This document shows positions 22,912-31,210 of a stretch of DNA of 64,000 nucleotides, piece after piece. Both the position numbers and the translations under genes were made by a program. The DNA is taken from the NCBI GenBank assembly GCA_910584725.1, contig CAJUBE010000004.1, positions 1 through 64,000 on the forward strand. The letters run 5' to 3'. Origin of the DNA: an uncultured Lachnospiraceae bacterium. Lineage in GTDB: Bacteria; Bacillota; Clostridia; Lachnospirales; Lachnospiraceae. Position 1 is the stretch's first letter; each line of letters begins with the position of its first letter. The notes under the pieces were generated by a model. The model did no database searches. It was not told the DNA's origin and saw nothing but the letters and a program-made list of their open reading frames with translations.

Positions 22912-24996
22912 TTAATTGTGGAACATATCCACGATATTTTTCAGCTTCACCACATTCTCCGAGTTGGTCTCCATCAGCTCCGCATTGCCCTCCACAAGCT
23001 GGGATACGTCCAGCGTCTTCTGCGCTATATTGCTGATATTGTTGGCAGCCTCACTCACTGTCAAGGTGATGTTGTTGACCGAATCCGCGATCTCCACGAT
23101 CGCCGAAAGCAGGGTTTCCACCTCAACGCCGATGGCTTTCATATTTTCTTCGAAATCGGAGGCATCCTGCGTATATTTCTCCGCAACGCCCATAAAGTCG
23201 CTGTAATCCTTAAGCACTGTCCCCTCCAGGAAGGAAAGAATCTCCTGCAGGCAGGACTCCATATTCTCAACTGCCTGATTCACCTCCGTGGTGATGCCGT
23301 TGATATTGCTCACCGTGGAGGAAGTCTGGGATGCCAGCCCGCCGATCTCGTCTGCAACCACAGCAAAACCTCTGCCGGCCTCTCCCGCTCTCGCCGCCTC
23401 GATAGACGCGTTCAGTGCAAGCAGGTTCGTCTGCCCGGAGATATCCAGAATGGACTGGGTGAGCTGGTTAATCTTCTCCACTGCCCGCGCCTGCTCCATA
23501 GCCGCCGCGCTCTTCTCCTGCACGCCCCGGTACATCTGCGTTGTCTTATTCTGCGCCTCTCCCGTCGTGTTTTTCAGATCGCCGGCGCGCTGCTTACTCT
23601 CTAAGGACGCCCGTTCACCCTCTATGGAATTGTCCCTGATCACCTGCGCGCGTTCTCTGATCTGGCTCACGGTATTGTTCACGGTCTCCATAGCCGCCGC
23701 CGTCTCCTGCATAGCCGCCGCAAGGCCCTGCGTCGTCTCCGTGTTCTCTCCGCTCATGCCCTTCACCCGCTCCGTGGTGTCGGAAAGCTTCTCCAGCGTG
23801 TCATCCAGATCCGAGTAGGTTGTCTTGATATCCAGCACCATGGCGCGAAGACTTGCACGCATTTCCCTGAGGGAATTTGCCATGCTGCCGCTCTCATCCT
23901 GCCGCTTGCAGAGCTTGTCGCTGTTCTCGTTCTTCGCAAAATTAAACTGCGCCGTCTTAGATACGATATCGTTGATCTGGGTGATCGGCCTGGTAATCAC
24001 CAGCCCCATAAGCACGCCGATCACTACTGAGATCGCCACCGCAATCAGCATACCCACCACGATCAACATGGTGATGCGGCTTGCCGCGCTCTTCATCTCA
24101 GACTCCGGCGCCGTCAGCACATACTTCATGCCGTTGGTGAGCGTTCTATAACACATGTCTTTTAATTCACCCTGATAGGTGTAATTAACCGGCAGTCCCT
24201 CCTTCGACGGATCCGCCAGCGCACCGGCCATCACGCCGGACTCGTCAACCTGTGAAACAGCGGTTCCGGCCTCGATTGTTTTATGGTAAGCGATATTGCC
24301 ATTGGCATCAGCCAGAAAAGCGGAGCCTGTCTCAAACACCGTCGCATTATCAACGGTGGACGTAAACTTATCAAAGGCAATGTCCATACCGATAATACCG
24401 ATGGATTCCCCGTCAATGACAATGGGGATGACATAGGACACCATATAGACGTTGATGTTGGAATTTAAATATGGATCCATCCAGGTCGGCTTCCCGTTCT
24501 TCACGGGTATGTAATACCATCCCACATGCTCCAAGTCATCAGGGGAATACATGGAGAAATCTGTGGGGACAAGCGCCTCAAACTTTTCCGCGTCGCTGCT
24601 CCGGCTCCAAAACACGCCGCTGTCCGGCTCCGTAAACTCCGGATTATAGCGGATGTATGCCGTCAGCGCACCCTCCGTATTGCCGCCGATCTCATAAAGC
24701 ATCTGATCCATGATGACATTGAAGGCGTCCACATAAGCCTTATCGGTCTTAAACGCCTGCACATCCGTAAGCTGCTGCAGCGCAACATTATATGCCGTGT
24801 TGACGGACTGCTCTACCCTGCTCATCTGCGCGTTGAGCAGCTCCGCCTGATTGGTACATGCATACTGCATTTCCTTCTGGGAATCCTGATACACGGTTTT
24901 TCTGGAATTTACGATACTGACCCCGCCGCAAATGAGGGATGCCAGAAGGGTACATACAATCACCGCCGCCAAAATTCTTGCCTTAATTGATCTCAT
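22912..24996 (-). CDS. Methyl-accepting chemotaxis protein
   Basis: This 694-residue transmembrane receptor feeds the CheA-CheW array. From the ATG at 24996 (AAGGAG about 8 bases upstream) it has a first membrane span (about residues 8-30), a large extracellular dCache-type sensor (about 40-300), a second span (about 315-340, with a MLIVVGMLIAVAISVVIG core), a HAMP region and a signalling domain whose hairpin tip reads ISGQTNLLALNASIEAARAG followed by EAGRGFAVVADEIGGLA. The ligand cannot be read off. An upstream extension to 25056 lies in repeat sequence. It is the last gene of the chemotaxis locus. Confidence 0.95.
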   Translation of the reverse strand: MRSIKARILAAVIVCTLLASLICGGVSIVNSRKTVYQDSQKEMQYACTNQAELLNAQMSRVEQSVNTAYNVALQQLTDVQAFKTDKAYVDAFNVIMDQMLYEIGGNTEGALTAYIRYNPEFTEPDSGVFWSRSSDAEKFEALVPTDFSMYSPDDLEHVGWYYIPVKNGKPTWMDPYLNSNINVYMVSYVIPIVIDGESIGIIGMDIAFDKFTSTVDNATVFETGSAFLADANGNIAYHKTIEAGTAVSQVDESGVMAGALADPSKEGLPVNYTYQGELKDMCYRTLTNGMKYVLTAPESEMKSAASRITMLIVVGMLIAVAISVVIGVLMGLVITRPITQINDIVSKTAQFNFAKNENSDKLCKRQDESGSMANSLREMRASLRAMVLDIKTTYSDLDDTLEKLSDTTERVKGMSGENTETTQGLAAAMQETAAAMETVNNTVSQIRERAQVIRDNSIEGERASLESKQRAGDLKNTTGEAQNKTTQMYRGVQEKSAAAMEQARAVEKINQLTQSILDISGQTNLLALNASIEAARAGEAGRGFAVVADEIGGLASQTSSTVSNINGITTEVNQAVENMESCLQEILSFLEGTVLKDYSDFMGVAEKYTQDASDFEENMKAIGVEVETLLSAIVEIADSVNNITLTVSEAANNISNIAQKTLDVSQLVEGNAELMETNSENVVKLKNIVDMFHN

Positions 24997-25026
24997 AACG
25001 TCTCTCCTTTTCGTCTTGTTCTTACA

Positions 25027-25171
25027 CCGCCATGATTCCGCTCTGCGGAATCTCAAATCTATGCGGAGAATGTCGTATTTCAGGCATTCTCCTGCGTGAA
25101 ACTTAGTGCTTCTTGGCGTCCCGTCCTATGGCGAGACGTCTTTAGAAGTACTTTTCGCATTTCTCACGCTA
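25027..25171. repeat. Family A palindromic repeat, copy A5
   Basis: It shows GATTCCGC-TCT-GCGGAATC (25034-25052), the GGAGAATG...CATTCTCC hairpin (about 25065-25092), and the long stem with AGTGCTTCT on the left and AGAAGTACT on the right, tipped by a GTCCCG/CGAGAC hairpin similar to that of A2. The right end contains the stop codon of the MltG-like gene (TAG, 25169-25171). It fills the gap to mcp. Confidence 0.8.
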
Positions 25172-25888
25172 TTGTCCCGTCACAATTTTCGCAATCTGCT
25201 CGTCACCGGCATCCGACGGAATGGTAAATGTTCCGGGTCTGAGTTTTTTGTCATAACCGTTGGCGCATAAAAAAGTGTCGTAAGCGTCCGCAGATTCCAC
25301 AACGCCTGCCTCCGCCAGCTTTCTCGCCACCGTATAGGAACCGTCGCCGCTTGAAATGGTCACTGTTTTTGTCCCGCCCGCCGGCTTCGTACTCGTCCCC
25401 GGGATGTCTTCATCCTGCTTTGTCATCTCGTTGGTGTCTGCGGAAGGCTTCTTTTCCGTCGGCTTCCGGCCTGCATTCTCCCCCGCGTCAGACTCCCCTG
25501 ACTCCGCCGCTGCCCTGTCCTCCTTCTCCTGCAGAGACTCCGGCGTACCCGCCACAGGCGTCTCCGCATCCGGCACCGGTACCGGCTTCTTCTCTTCTTC
25601 CTTCTGCGCCGCCACCGCCACATCCTTTTTTACGGGATCATCCTTCTTCACGGCATTTTCTTTCTGCACAGGCGCCTCATTCCCCGCCTGTCCGTCCTCC
25701 GTGTTCTCTTCGCCGGAAGCCTCCAACAACGTGGAATCCTCAATCATGCCGAGCTGTTTCGCGCGGGCAATAATCTCGTCGTCCGTCATTTTTTCCTTTT
25801 TCCCGCCGCCTGACAAGGCAATCCCCATAATAACAGCCGTTACGATAATTCCCAGGCCGAGTCCGCGGAAATAGTATTTTTTCTCCAT
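25169..25888 (-). CDS. Membrane-anchored protein with a C-terminal MltG-like LysM domain
   Basis: This 239-residue protein has an N-terminal membrane anchor (about residues 10-28), a long Lys/Glu/Pro-rich disordered spacer (about 40-170) and a C-terminal domain of about 65 residues (VTISSGDGSYTVARKLAEAG, then YDTFLCANGYDKKLRPGTFTIP) resembling the LysM-like N-terminal domain of the MltG/YceG transglycosylase. The catalytic part of MltG is absent, so enzyme activity is not expected; wall or glycan binding is inferred. The ATG at 25888 is one base after the stop codon of the preceding gene, suggesting coupling. Its stop codon is part of repeat A5. Confidence 0.75.
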   Translation of the reverse strand: MEKKYYFRGLGLGIIVTAVIMGIALSGGGKKEKMTDDEIIARAKQLGMIEDSTLLEASGEENTEDGQAGNEAPVQKENAVKKDDPVKKDVAVAAQKEEEKKPVPVPDAETPVAGTPESLQEKEDRAAAESGESDAGENAGRKPTEKKPSADTNEMTKQDEDIPGTSTKPAGGTKTVTISSGDGSYTVARKLAEAGVVESADAYDTFLCANGYDKKLRPGTFTIPSDAGDEQIAKIVTGQ

Positions 25889-25889
25889 G

Positions 25890-27095
25890 CTACATGCCCT
25901 CAAACAGATCTATTACCAATTTCACCTCGCCAAGACCGAGGCCCAGCTCCTTGGCTATCGCCATATTGGACTTGCCCGCCTTGTGAAGCTCCAAAATTCT
26001 CTCATTACTATTACGCCCATTATCTTTCCCTTGTGCAAAGCGGATATCCACGCCGCGCGGTTCCTCCGACACGGACGCAGACACTGTCTCCCTGCCGCCG
26101 CCGGATTCCCTGCCGTTAAAGCCACTGAAATCTCTTCTGCCCGTCGGCTCCCTATTTCCAAAAATCCCCAACTCCGCAAAGGCCGCGCTGGCGGAAAGCT
26201 CCGGCTCTGCCACATAATCCGCCTCGGGCTCATGGATAATCTCCACCCGTCTGGGCCTGATCAGCTGAAAATCGTCCTCCTCCACAACGGCTTCCTCCGG
26301 TTCTTCAACGGCTGGCATATCCTCCGTCTCCTGCCCATAGAATGTTTCTTCCTCCTCCACGGCCGGAAACGCCCGCATATCCCGTATATCTTCCACGGCG
26401 GGCAATGTCCCGCCTGTCGGTATCTCCTCCGCAGCAGGTAATACCCGTGCTGCCTGCACTTCCTCCACTATCTCCGGCGAGTACGTCCCCGCGCTGTGGA
26501 GCGACCAGAGATCGGTGCGGGTATCCTCCACCGCGCCCATCACGGACTGTACCGCTTCCTGCACGGCCTCCTGCGCTTCTCTGGCCGAGCTTTCCGCATG
26601 GCGGATCCTCGCAAGCGCGCCCTCCGCCGCCTCCTCAGCCGCCTTTGCCTTCTTCGCGGTCTCTCCGGCTGTGATTTCCGCATCGCGCACCGTCTGCCTG
26701 ATCTCTTCCGTAACCTGATTCGCCTGTCCGATATCCGCAAGCAGCGTCTCGTGCTTATCGTTAAGCATATCGTAGAGGAAAGTCACTTCTTTATGGTTTT
26801 TATTGATTTCCTCCAATACGGTGTCTGAATACTCGTTGACCGCCATAATTTTTTCATTGGCCACACGCTCCATAGCGCGCTCCGTCTTTTCTATGGAATA
26901 GCCGATGGTCTCGTCCACAATATCGGAAACCTTTTCCCTGACAGTTTCCGTCTCCCCTTCCACCAGTTTCCTGATCTCGGCCTCACTGATTAACTGTACT
27001 TCCTCATCCGCGTCCTTCTTTCCTGCCGGCAGAAAATATCCCAAAAGGAATATCCCTGCCCCGATGATAATCAGAACGATCTCAATTACGCTCAT
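25890..27095 (-). CDS. Membrane-anchored coiled-coil protein, DUF6115-like
   Basis: This 401-residue protein of unknown function starts with one membrane span (about residues 3-24), continues with a long charged coiled coil (about 35-205), then an acidic Pro/Glu/Val-rich spacer with repeated PAVEE-like units (about 215-320). It ends in a conserved helical segment (about 365-400) with the text NERILELHKAGKSNMAIAKE then LGLGLGEVKLVIDLF, which looks like a helix-turn-helix of the DUF6115 type. A membrane protein with a terminal DNA-binding-like helix pair is unusual; a regulatory or scaffold role is possible but not shown. It follows the 105-residue gene by 39 bases and is tightly coupled to the MltG-like gene. 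Confidence 0.7.
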   Translation of the reverse strand: MSVIEIVLIIIGAGIFLLGYFLPAGKKDADEEVQLISEAEIRKLVEGETETVREKVSDIVDETIGYSIEKTERAMERVANEKIMAVNEYSDTVLEEINKNHKEVTFLYDMLNDKHETLLADIGQANQVTEEIRQTVRDAEITAGETAKKAKAAEEAAEGALARIRHAESSAREAQEAVQEAVQSVMGAVEDTRTDLWSLHSAGTYSPEIVEEVQAARVLPAAEEIPTGGTLPAVEDIRDMRAFPAVEEEETFYGQETEDMPAVEEPEEAVVEEDDFQLIRPRRVEIIHEPEADYVAEPELSASAAFAELGIFGNREPTGRRDFSGFNGRESGGGRETVSASVSEEPRGVDIRFAQGKDNGRNSNERILELHKAGKSNMAIAKELGLGLGEVKLVIDLFEGM

Positions 27096-27134
27096 GTTTC
27101 TCCCTTTCGTAGTCCGGCTTTCCGCTTCCGGACG

Positions 27135-27452
27135 CTACCCTTGAATGTCAAAGGTACTCACGCCCTTTAACAGCACTTTGCCGTCAGGATCCTTTTTCGC
27201 CTTTTTCCTGCTCCGGCCTCCGTCACCGTGATATTCATTACTCCCCTTTTCCTTGGCGTCGAATTTTTTCTGATGGTTTTCCAGCCTGTTTTTTTCATTG
27301 ACCCTCTGCGTCTGCTTTTCCACCTGTTTTGTCATCTGCTGGCCGAAGTTCGTCTGATCTACCAGCCCCTTCGTGTCCTCATTGTGCTTGACCGTGGTAA
27401 AATCCTGCGCCCTCGTGATCTGTCCCTGCATCTCCACAAAGCCTATCGCCAT
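27135..27452 (-). CDS. Small hydrophilic protein of unknown function in the flagellar locus
   Basis: This 105-residue protein has no membrane span or signal peptide. It starts MAIGFVEMQGQITRAQDFTT and is rich in Lys, Glu, Gln and Asn, with a probable amphipathic helix region (QMTKQVEKQTQRVNEKNRLE) and a basic stretch RSRKKAKKDPDG, then ends LLKGVSTFDIQG. I recognise no domain. AAGGGG lies about 5 bases before the ATG at 27452; a longer frame reaches 27494 inside repeat sequence. Its place between fapA and the DUF6115-like gene suggests a link to motility, by position only. Confidence 0.65.
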   Translation of the reverse strand: MAIGFVEMQGQITRAQDFTTVKHNEDTKGLVDQTNFGQQMTKQVEKQTQRVNEKNRLENHQKKFDAKEKGSNEYHGDGGRSRKKAKKDPDGKVLLKGVSTFDIQG

Positions 27453-27487
27453 AGCTACCCCTTTCCGGAGCACCTCTGCGACGGGGC

Positions 27488-27744
27488 GACGCAAATCTCC
27501 AATTTGCGTCTGCCATCACAGACTTTGCAATGCTCCTTTGCAAAGTCGCGATTGAAAAATCAGCGCATCGGCGTGATTTTTCAATCCGCTCCCCCTCCTC
27601 GCTTCCACGCGGAGAATGCTGTACTTTAGGCATTCTCCAGTGCGAGACTTAGAACTTCCAAGTCAGCTTTGATGACTTTGCGAAACAGCCTCTGTTGGTA
27701 AGCCTGACTTGCTCCGCAAGTCCAGAATTTCTTCTCGCACACTA
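27488..27744. repeat. Composite family A element with extra long hairpins (A6)
   Basis: A family A core (about 27616-27744, GGAGAATGC/GCATTCTCC hairpin and a long stem ending in the fapA stop codon TAG at 27742-27744) carries added hairpins: AAGTCAGC/GATGACTT with one mismatch (27660-27678) and GACTTGC-TCC-GCAAGTC (27706-27722). On its far side are three further perfect hairpins: GACGCAAAT/ATTTGCGTC (27488-27510), GACTTTGCAA/TTGCAAAGTC (27521-27547) and GATTGAAAAATCA/TGATTTTTCAATC (27550-27586). Five hairpins besides the core make this the most elaborate copy in the window. Confidence 0.8.
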
Positions 27745-29331
27745 GAACGGCGCCATCTTCACATCTCCGCGCTCTCTGATGAAACGACAGTAGTGCGTAG
27801 TCTTTGGCACCACCATGGACACGTCTCCGATGCAGATCCGCGTGCCGGGATATACCTCCCCTTTTACGCGCACCGCAGCTTCCGAAGCGCTTGTCATATG
27901 CTTCTGCAGTTCTTCAATCTCACTATTTGCCGCCGCTATCGCATCGGTTTTCTGCTTGTTTACCGCCGCCATGGACTGTATCTGCTGAATCTGCTCCGGG
28001 CTCAGCTTCACGCCCTTTGCCAGCTTCTGCTTCGCGGAAAGCAGCGTAGGCTGTACCGTCTGCAGAAGCTTCGTATCCTCACCGATCTGTTTCTGGAGCT
28101 GACTGATGCGCTCCTTCAGCTTGGGATCGGTTCCCACCTCCACGATGGTATCTGCCCCCATCTCTGAACCGAGGGTCTTCACATTGATGCTGCCTGTCGC
28201 GCTGACCTTTCCGCCTGTGATAAAGCCGCGCCTGCCGTCCACATTGACTTCACCGCCCGCCGTTACCCTGCTGTGCAGGATGGACTCCGATGCCACATAC
28301 CCCTGCGCCTCCGCGGTGACATTTTCCAAAAACTTCGCCACAATATTGCCATCTGCCCTCAGCACGCCGCGGCCCATGCCGTTCATGCCCCTTGCGATAA
28401 TAATATTGCCGCCCGCCGTAAGCTGCGCGCCTTCCACGACGCCCTTCACCATAATATCGCCCTTGGCTTTCACCTGGAAGTTCGTGGCCACGTTGCCGTT
28501 AATCTGTACATTTCCCTCATAATCAATATTGCCGGTGGAATTGTCAACATTCTCCACCATAAGCTCATCGGAGACAAAAACCGAGCCCTCCACCAGCTCC
28601 ACATGCCCGCTCACCTGGGCCGTGAGCACGGTGCGATCCTCGGAAATATCAATATTTCGTCCAAACTTCAGTGTTTCCTTGCGCACCTCCGCGGGCAGAA
28701 TCCGGTTTCCCGAAAGATCCTCTCCCGGTTCGCCCGGCACCTCCGGATGCAGAACTGCCAGCACCTCTCCTTTGTTACAATGATTTAGTATATTCAGATG
28801 AAAGAAATCTACGCTCCCGTCCTCGTTCAGCGTAGGCTTCGCTTTTTTATCCGTATTAAATTTATATTCAATCCAGGCATGTTTTCCCTGAACGGGTTCA
28901 CGCCCCTCCGCCACCAGAATCTCCTCCAGATAGTTTCTTTTCGCGAAGAAACCCGCAATGGCCTCCGTGCGGATGCCGCACTTGATCCCCCGAAGCTGCA
29001 GATCTTTGATCATCTCTTCGGCGGTCATATTTTCGCCGCCCTCGGAAGCGGCGTAAAACTTCGCAAAGGCCTGCATCTTGTCAGGCCCGACTCTCAGCTT
29101 ATAACATTCTCTCTCGGGAAACCTCGTCTCATTCCCGACACGGATTTCCTGTTCCTCCTTCGCCGCGCTCTCCACCGCCCGCTTGAGCGTCGGCAGGTCG
29201 CAGGCGTAATCCTTCATCGTCAGATACTCGAGCACATCCGTCACATCGACAGGCTTTCCCTCTCCCGTCGGTGGAAACAGCTTGAGCGACGACGACCCTT
29301 CCCTGTTCACCAGTCTGAAATATCCGTTCAT
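27742..29331 (-). CDS. FapA family protein (DUF342)
   Basis: This 529-residue cytoplasmic protein has an N-terminal mixed region (about 1-200) and a central right-handed beta-helix (about 220-400) with many short repeats such as NIDYEGNVQINGNV, GDIMVKGVVEGAQL and GGEVNVDGRRGFITGG, followed by a coiled coil (about 410-475) and a final beta part. This is the DUF342/FapA architecture, seen next to motility genes in many Firmicutes and in Vibrio. The function of the family is unclear; a polymerising or scaffolding role is inferred from the beta-helix, much like bactofilin. It follows fliA by 52 bases. GGGGGG precedes the ATG. Confidence 0.85.
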   Translation of the reverse strand: MNGYFRLVNREGSSSLKLFPPTGEGKPVDVTDVLEYLTMKDYACDLPTLKRAVESAAKEEQEIRVGNETRFPERECYKLRVGPDKMQAFAKFYAASEGGENMTAEEMIKDLQLRGIKCGIRTEAIAGFFAKRNYLEEILVAEGREPVQGKHAWIEYKFNTDKKAKPTLNEDGSVDFFHLNILNHCNKGEVLAVLHPEVPGEPGEDLSGNRILPAEVRKETLKFGRNIDISEDRTVLTAQVSGHVELVEGSVFVSDELMVENVDNSTGNIDYEGNVQINGNVATNFQVKAKGDIMVKGVVEGAQLTAGGNIIIARGMNGMGRGVLRADGNIVAKFLENVTAEAQGYVASESILHSRVTAGGEVNVDGRRGFITGGKVSATGSINVKTLGSEMGADTIVEVGTDPKLKERISQLQKQIGEDTKLLQTVQPTLLSAKQKLAKGVKLSPEQIQQIQSMAAVNKQKTDAIAAANSEIEELQKHMTSASEAAVRVKGEVYPGTRICIGDVSMVVPKTTHYCRFIRERGDVKMAPF

Positions 29332-29383
29332 ATACCCCCCTGTTATAACTATTCAGTTTCTTCCCAAATAATTTTCTCTCTTC

Positions 29384-30169
29384 TTACTTTCTCTTTTCTG
29401 TATCCGTGAGAATACCGATGTAGTTCCCCAGTTTCCCTCTCATCTTCTGTAATGCTCTCGTGTGGAGCTGCGAAATTCTTGACTCGGACACCTCCAGTAT
29501 GTTGCTGATTTCTTTCAGGGTCAGATCCTCGTAATAATATAGAACAATCACCTTGCGCTCCTTTTCCGTCAACAGCTCAAGAGCCTGCGCCAGCATCTTC
29601 TTGAGTTCGTCTCTTTCCAGAATTTCTTCCGGCGAATCGAAGGCCGCGCTCTTTGTACTCCCCGCCTCGTTGGAAACCTCGCTCCCCTGCTCTAAAAACT
29701 CATTGAGCGACACCACATTGGTGATCTTCATCTGGGACTGCCAGTCAATATACTCCTCATCCGTAATTCCCAAAAGCTTCGCGATCTCCTCATCCGTGGC
29801 GCTCCTGCCCGATTTCGTCTCGATCTCCTTAATGGCGGCATCGATCCGCTTCTGCTTCTGCCTGATCGTTCGGGGAATCCAGTCCATTTTTCGAATCTGA
29901 TCGAGAATCGCTCCCCGAATTCTCAGACTGGCATAGGTTTCAAACTTGACGTCCTTTAGACAGTCAAACTTATCAATGGCGTCAATCAGTCCGAATATCC
30001 CGTAGCTCACAAGATCCTCGTACTCCACATTGTACCCGAGATACATGCTCAGACGCCCGGCCACCACCTTCACCAGAGGCGCATACTCCAATATGATCTT
30101 TTCCCGTACCTCCGGGGACTTGCTGCCTGCGTACTCCTCCCAGAGTTTCTTTTTGCCTGTATCGTCCAT
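29384..30169 (-). CDS. fliA: Flagellar RNA polymerase sigma factor (FliA/WhiG family)
   Basis: This 261-residue sigma-28/SigD-type factor directs transcription of late flagellar and chemotaxis genes. Region 2 is visible as YNVEYEDLVSYGIFGLIDAI then DKFDCLKDVKFETYASLRIR, with GAILDQIRKMDW typical of sigma-28. Region 4 ends with KERKVIVLYYYEDLTLKEIS and VSESRISQLHTRALQKMR. Length is normal. It follows cheD and a small membrane protein gene, matching the cheD-sigD neighbourhood of Bacillus subtilis. No clear sigma-28 promoter was found in the window. Confidence 0.95.
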   Translation of the reverse strand: MDDTGKKKLWEEYAGSKSPEVREKIILEYAPLVKVVAGRLSMYLGYNVEYEDLVSYGIFGLIDAIDKFDCLKDVKFETYASLRIRGAILDQIRKMDWIPRTIRQKQKRIDAAIKEIETKSGRSATDEEIAKLLGITDEEYIDWQSQMKITNVVSLNEFLEQGSEVSNEAGSTKSAAFDSPEEILERDELKKMLAQALELLTEKERKVIVLYYYEDLTLKEISNILEVSESRISQLHTRALQKMRGKLGNYIGILTDTEKRK

Positions 30170-30199
30170 TCCGAGTCCCTACTTTATTTATGATTTATT

Positions 30200-30592
30200 T
30201 TACTCCGAAGGCTCTTTTTCTATAACCTCGCCTTCCTCCATATGGGCCTCCTCGATCTGCTGCTCAAACCTGTCAAGCATAATCTGCAGGATTCTTCCGA
30301 CAAAATAGAACCCCAGCAGCACGCACAGCAGAACAATCAGCATTGTCTGCAGATCATAGCGCAAAATCCGCATGTAAATGCTGACAACCGCCCCGGCAAG
30401 TAACATGACAAAAGGAGGGATCAATCTGCGCTTTCTCGCTTTCGCTTGTCTCTCCTCTTCCTCTCGTTTTTCCCTCGCCTCACGTTCAGCCGCAGTCTCA
30501 ATCTCGTCCTCCGGCTCCAGCCCTTCACCCGGCTCCTCCTCAGTCTCCGGAGTTTCCGCCGTTTCTTCGCTGTTCTTCTCTTCCCAGTCCAC
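30200..30592 (-). CDS. Small membrane protein of unknown function between cheD and fliA
   Basis: This 130-residue protein has an acidic Glu-rich N-terminus (about residues 1-50), a basic patch (KARKRRLIPP), two close membrane spans (about 60-78 and 84-102) and an acidic C-terminal helix. No known domain is recognised. It starts with GTG at 30592; GAAGGG lies about 8 bases upstream. The gap to fliA is 30 bases. The homologous place in Bacillus subtilis, between cheD and sigD, has no gene. It might organise membrane partners, but this is a guess from topology. Confidence 0.7.
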   Translation of the reverse strand: MDWEEKNSEETAETPETEEEPGEGLEPEDEIETAAEREAREKREEEERQAKARKRRLIPPFVMLLAGAVVSIYMRILRYDLQTMLIVLLCVLLGFYFVGRILQIMLDRFEQQIEEAHMEEGEVIEKEPSE

Positions 30593-30667
30593 TTTGTTAC
30601 CCTTCCATTATCTTCCTATCTTTTATTTTTATCCTCTTCCCTCTTCCGAATCAACACTTCTTTCGGA

Positions 30668-31153
30668 TCAGATCTTGTACTCCTGCTTACCTACCGCCCG
30701 GATGACAAAATCCCCGGTCTCAGGATAAAAAATAACCGTTCTCCCGAAATTCTTACCGGTATCCTCCGCCAGAATCGGAATACGCAGCTCCGCCAGCTTC
30801 TTTTTGGTCGCCTGCACATTTCTCTCGCCCACGCGCACCATCTCGCTGTTGCTGTTAAAGCCAAACATCTGTGCGCCGCCCGCAATCTTGGCGACCAGAC
30901 GGCTTCTGTTCGCCCCTTTTCTGGTCACCTGCTTCACAAGCTCCTCTATTCCCGTGTCAGCAAACTTCGGTATATTGGAGTTGTTACGAATCGTCGTAGA
31001 GTCCGGCAGCATAATATGCGCCAGCCCGCCGATCTTTGTGACCGGATCGCGGAGCGCAATACCTACACAAGACCCCAGTCCCAGCGTACAAATTCTATCA
31101 GGACTGACGCATACATTTAAGTCGGCCATTCCGACCTTTATCTCTACACCCAT
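30668..31153 (-). CDS. cheD: Chemoreceptor glutamine deamidase CheD
   Basis: CheD deamidates receptor glutamines and, in Bacillus, binds CheC in a feedback loop. The 161-residue protein has the catalytic Cys in the LGLGSCVGIAL segment and the catalytic His in LAHIMLPDS, plus a conserved KIAGGAQMF core. It lies directly after cheC. A TM protein gene follows. Length and motifs are normal; the ATG at 31153 has a GGGAG about 12 bases upstream. Confidence 0.95.
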   Translation of the reverse strand: MGVEIKVGMADLNVCVSPDRICTLGLGSCVGIALRDPVTKIGGLAHIMLPDSTTIRNNSNIPKFADTGIEELVKQVTRKGANRSRLVAKIAGGAQMFGFNSNSEMVRVGERNVQATKKKLAELRIPILAEDTGKNFGRTVIFYPETGDFVIRAVGKQEYKI

Positions 31154-31210
31154 AACACCGCGTTCTCCCGTTTACACTTTCTTAAATTCATGCCTATGTC
31201 CGCCGTCCGA

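Noticed and set aside
24997..25168. Sigma-28 promoter for mcp
   Set aside because: No TAAA with a properly spaced GCCGATAA-type -10 element was found in the gap, which is repeat A5.
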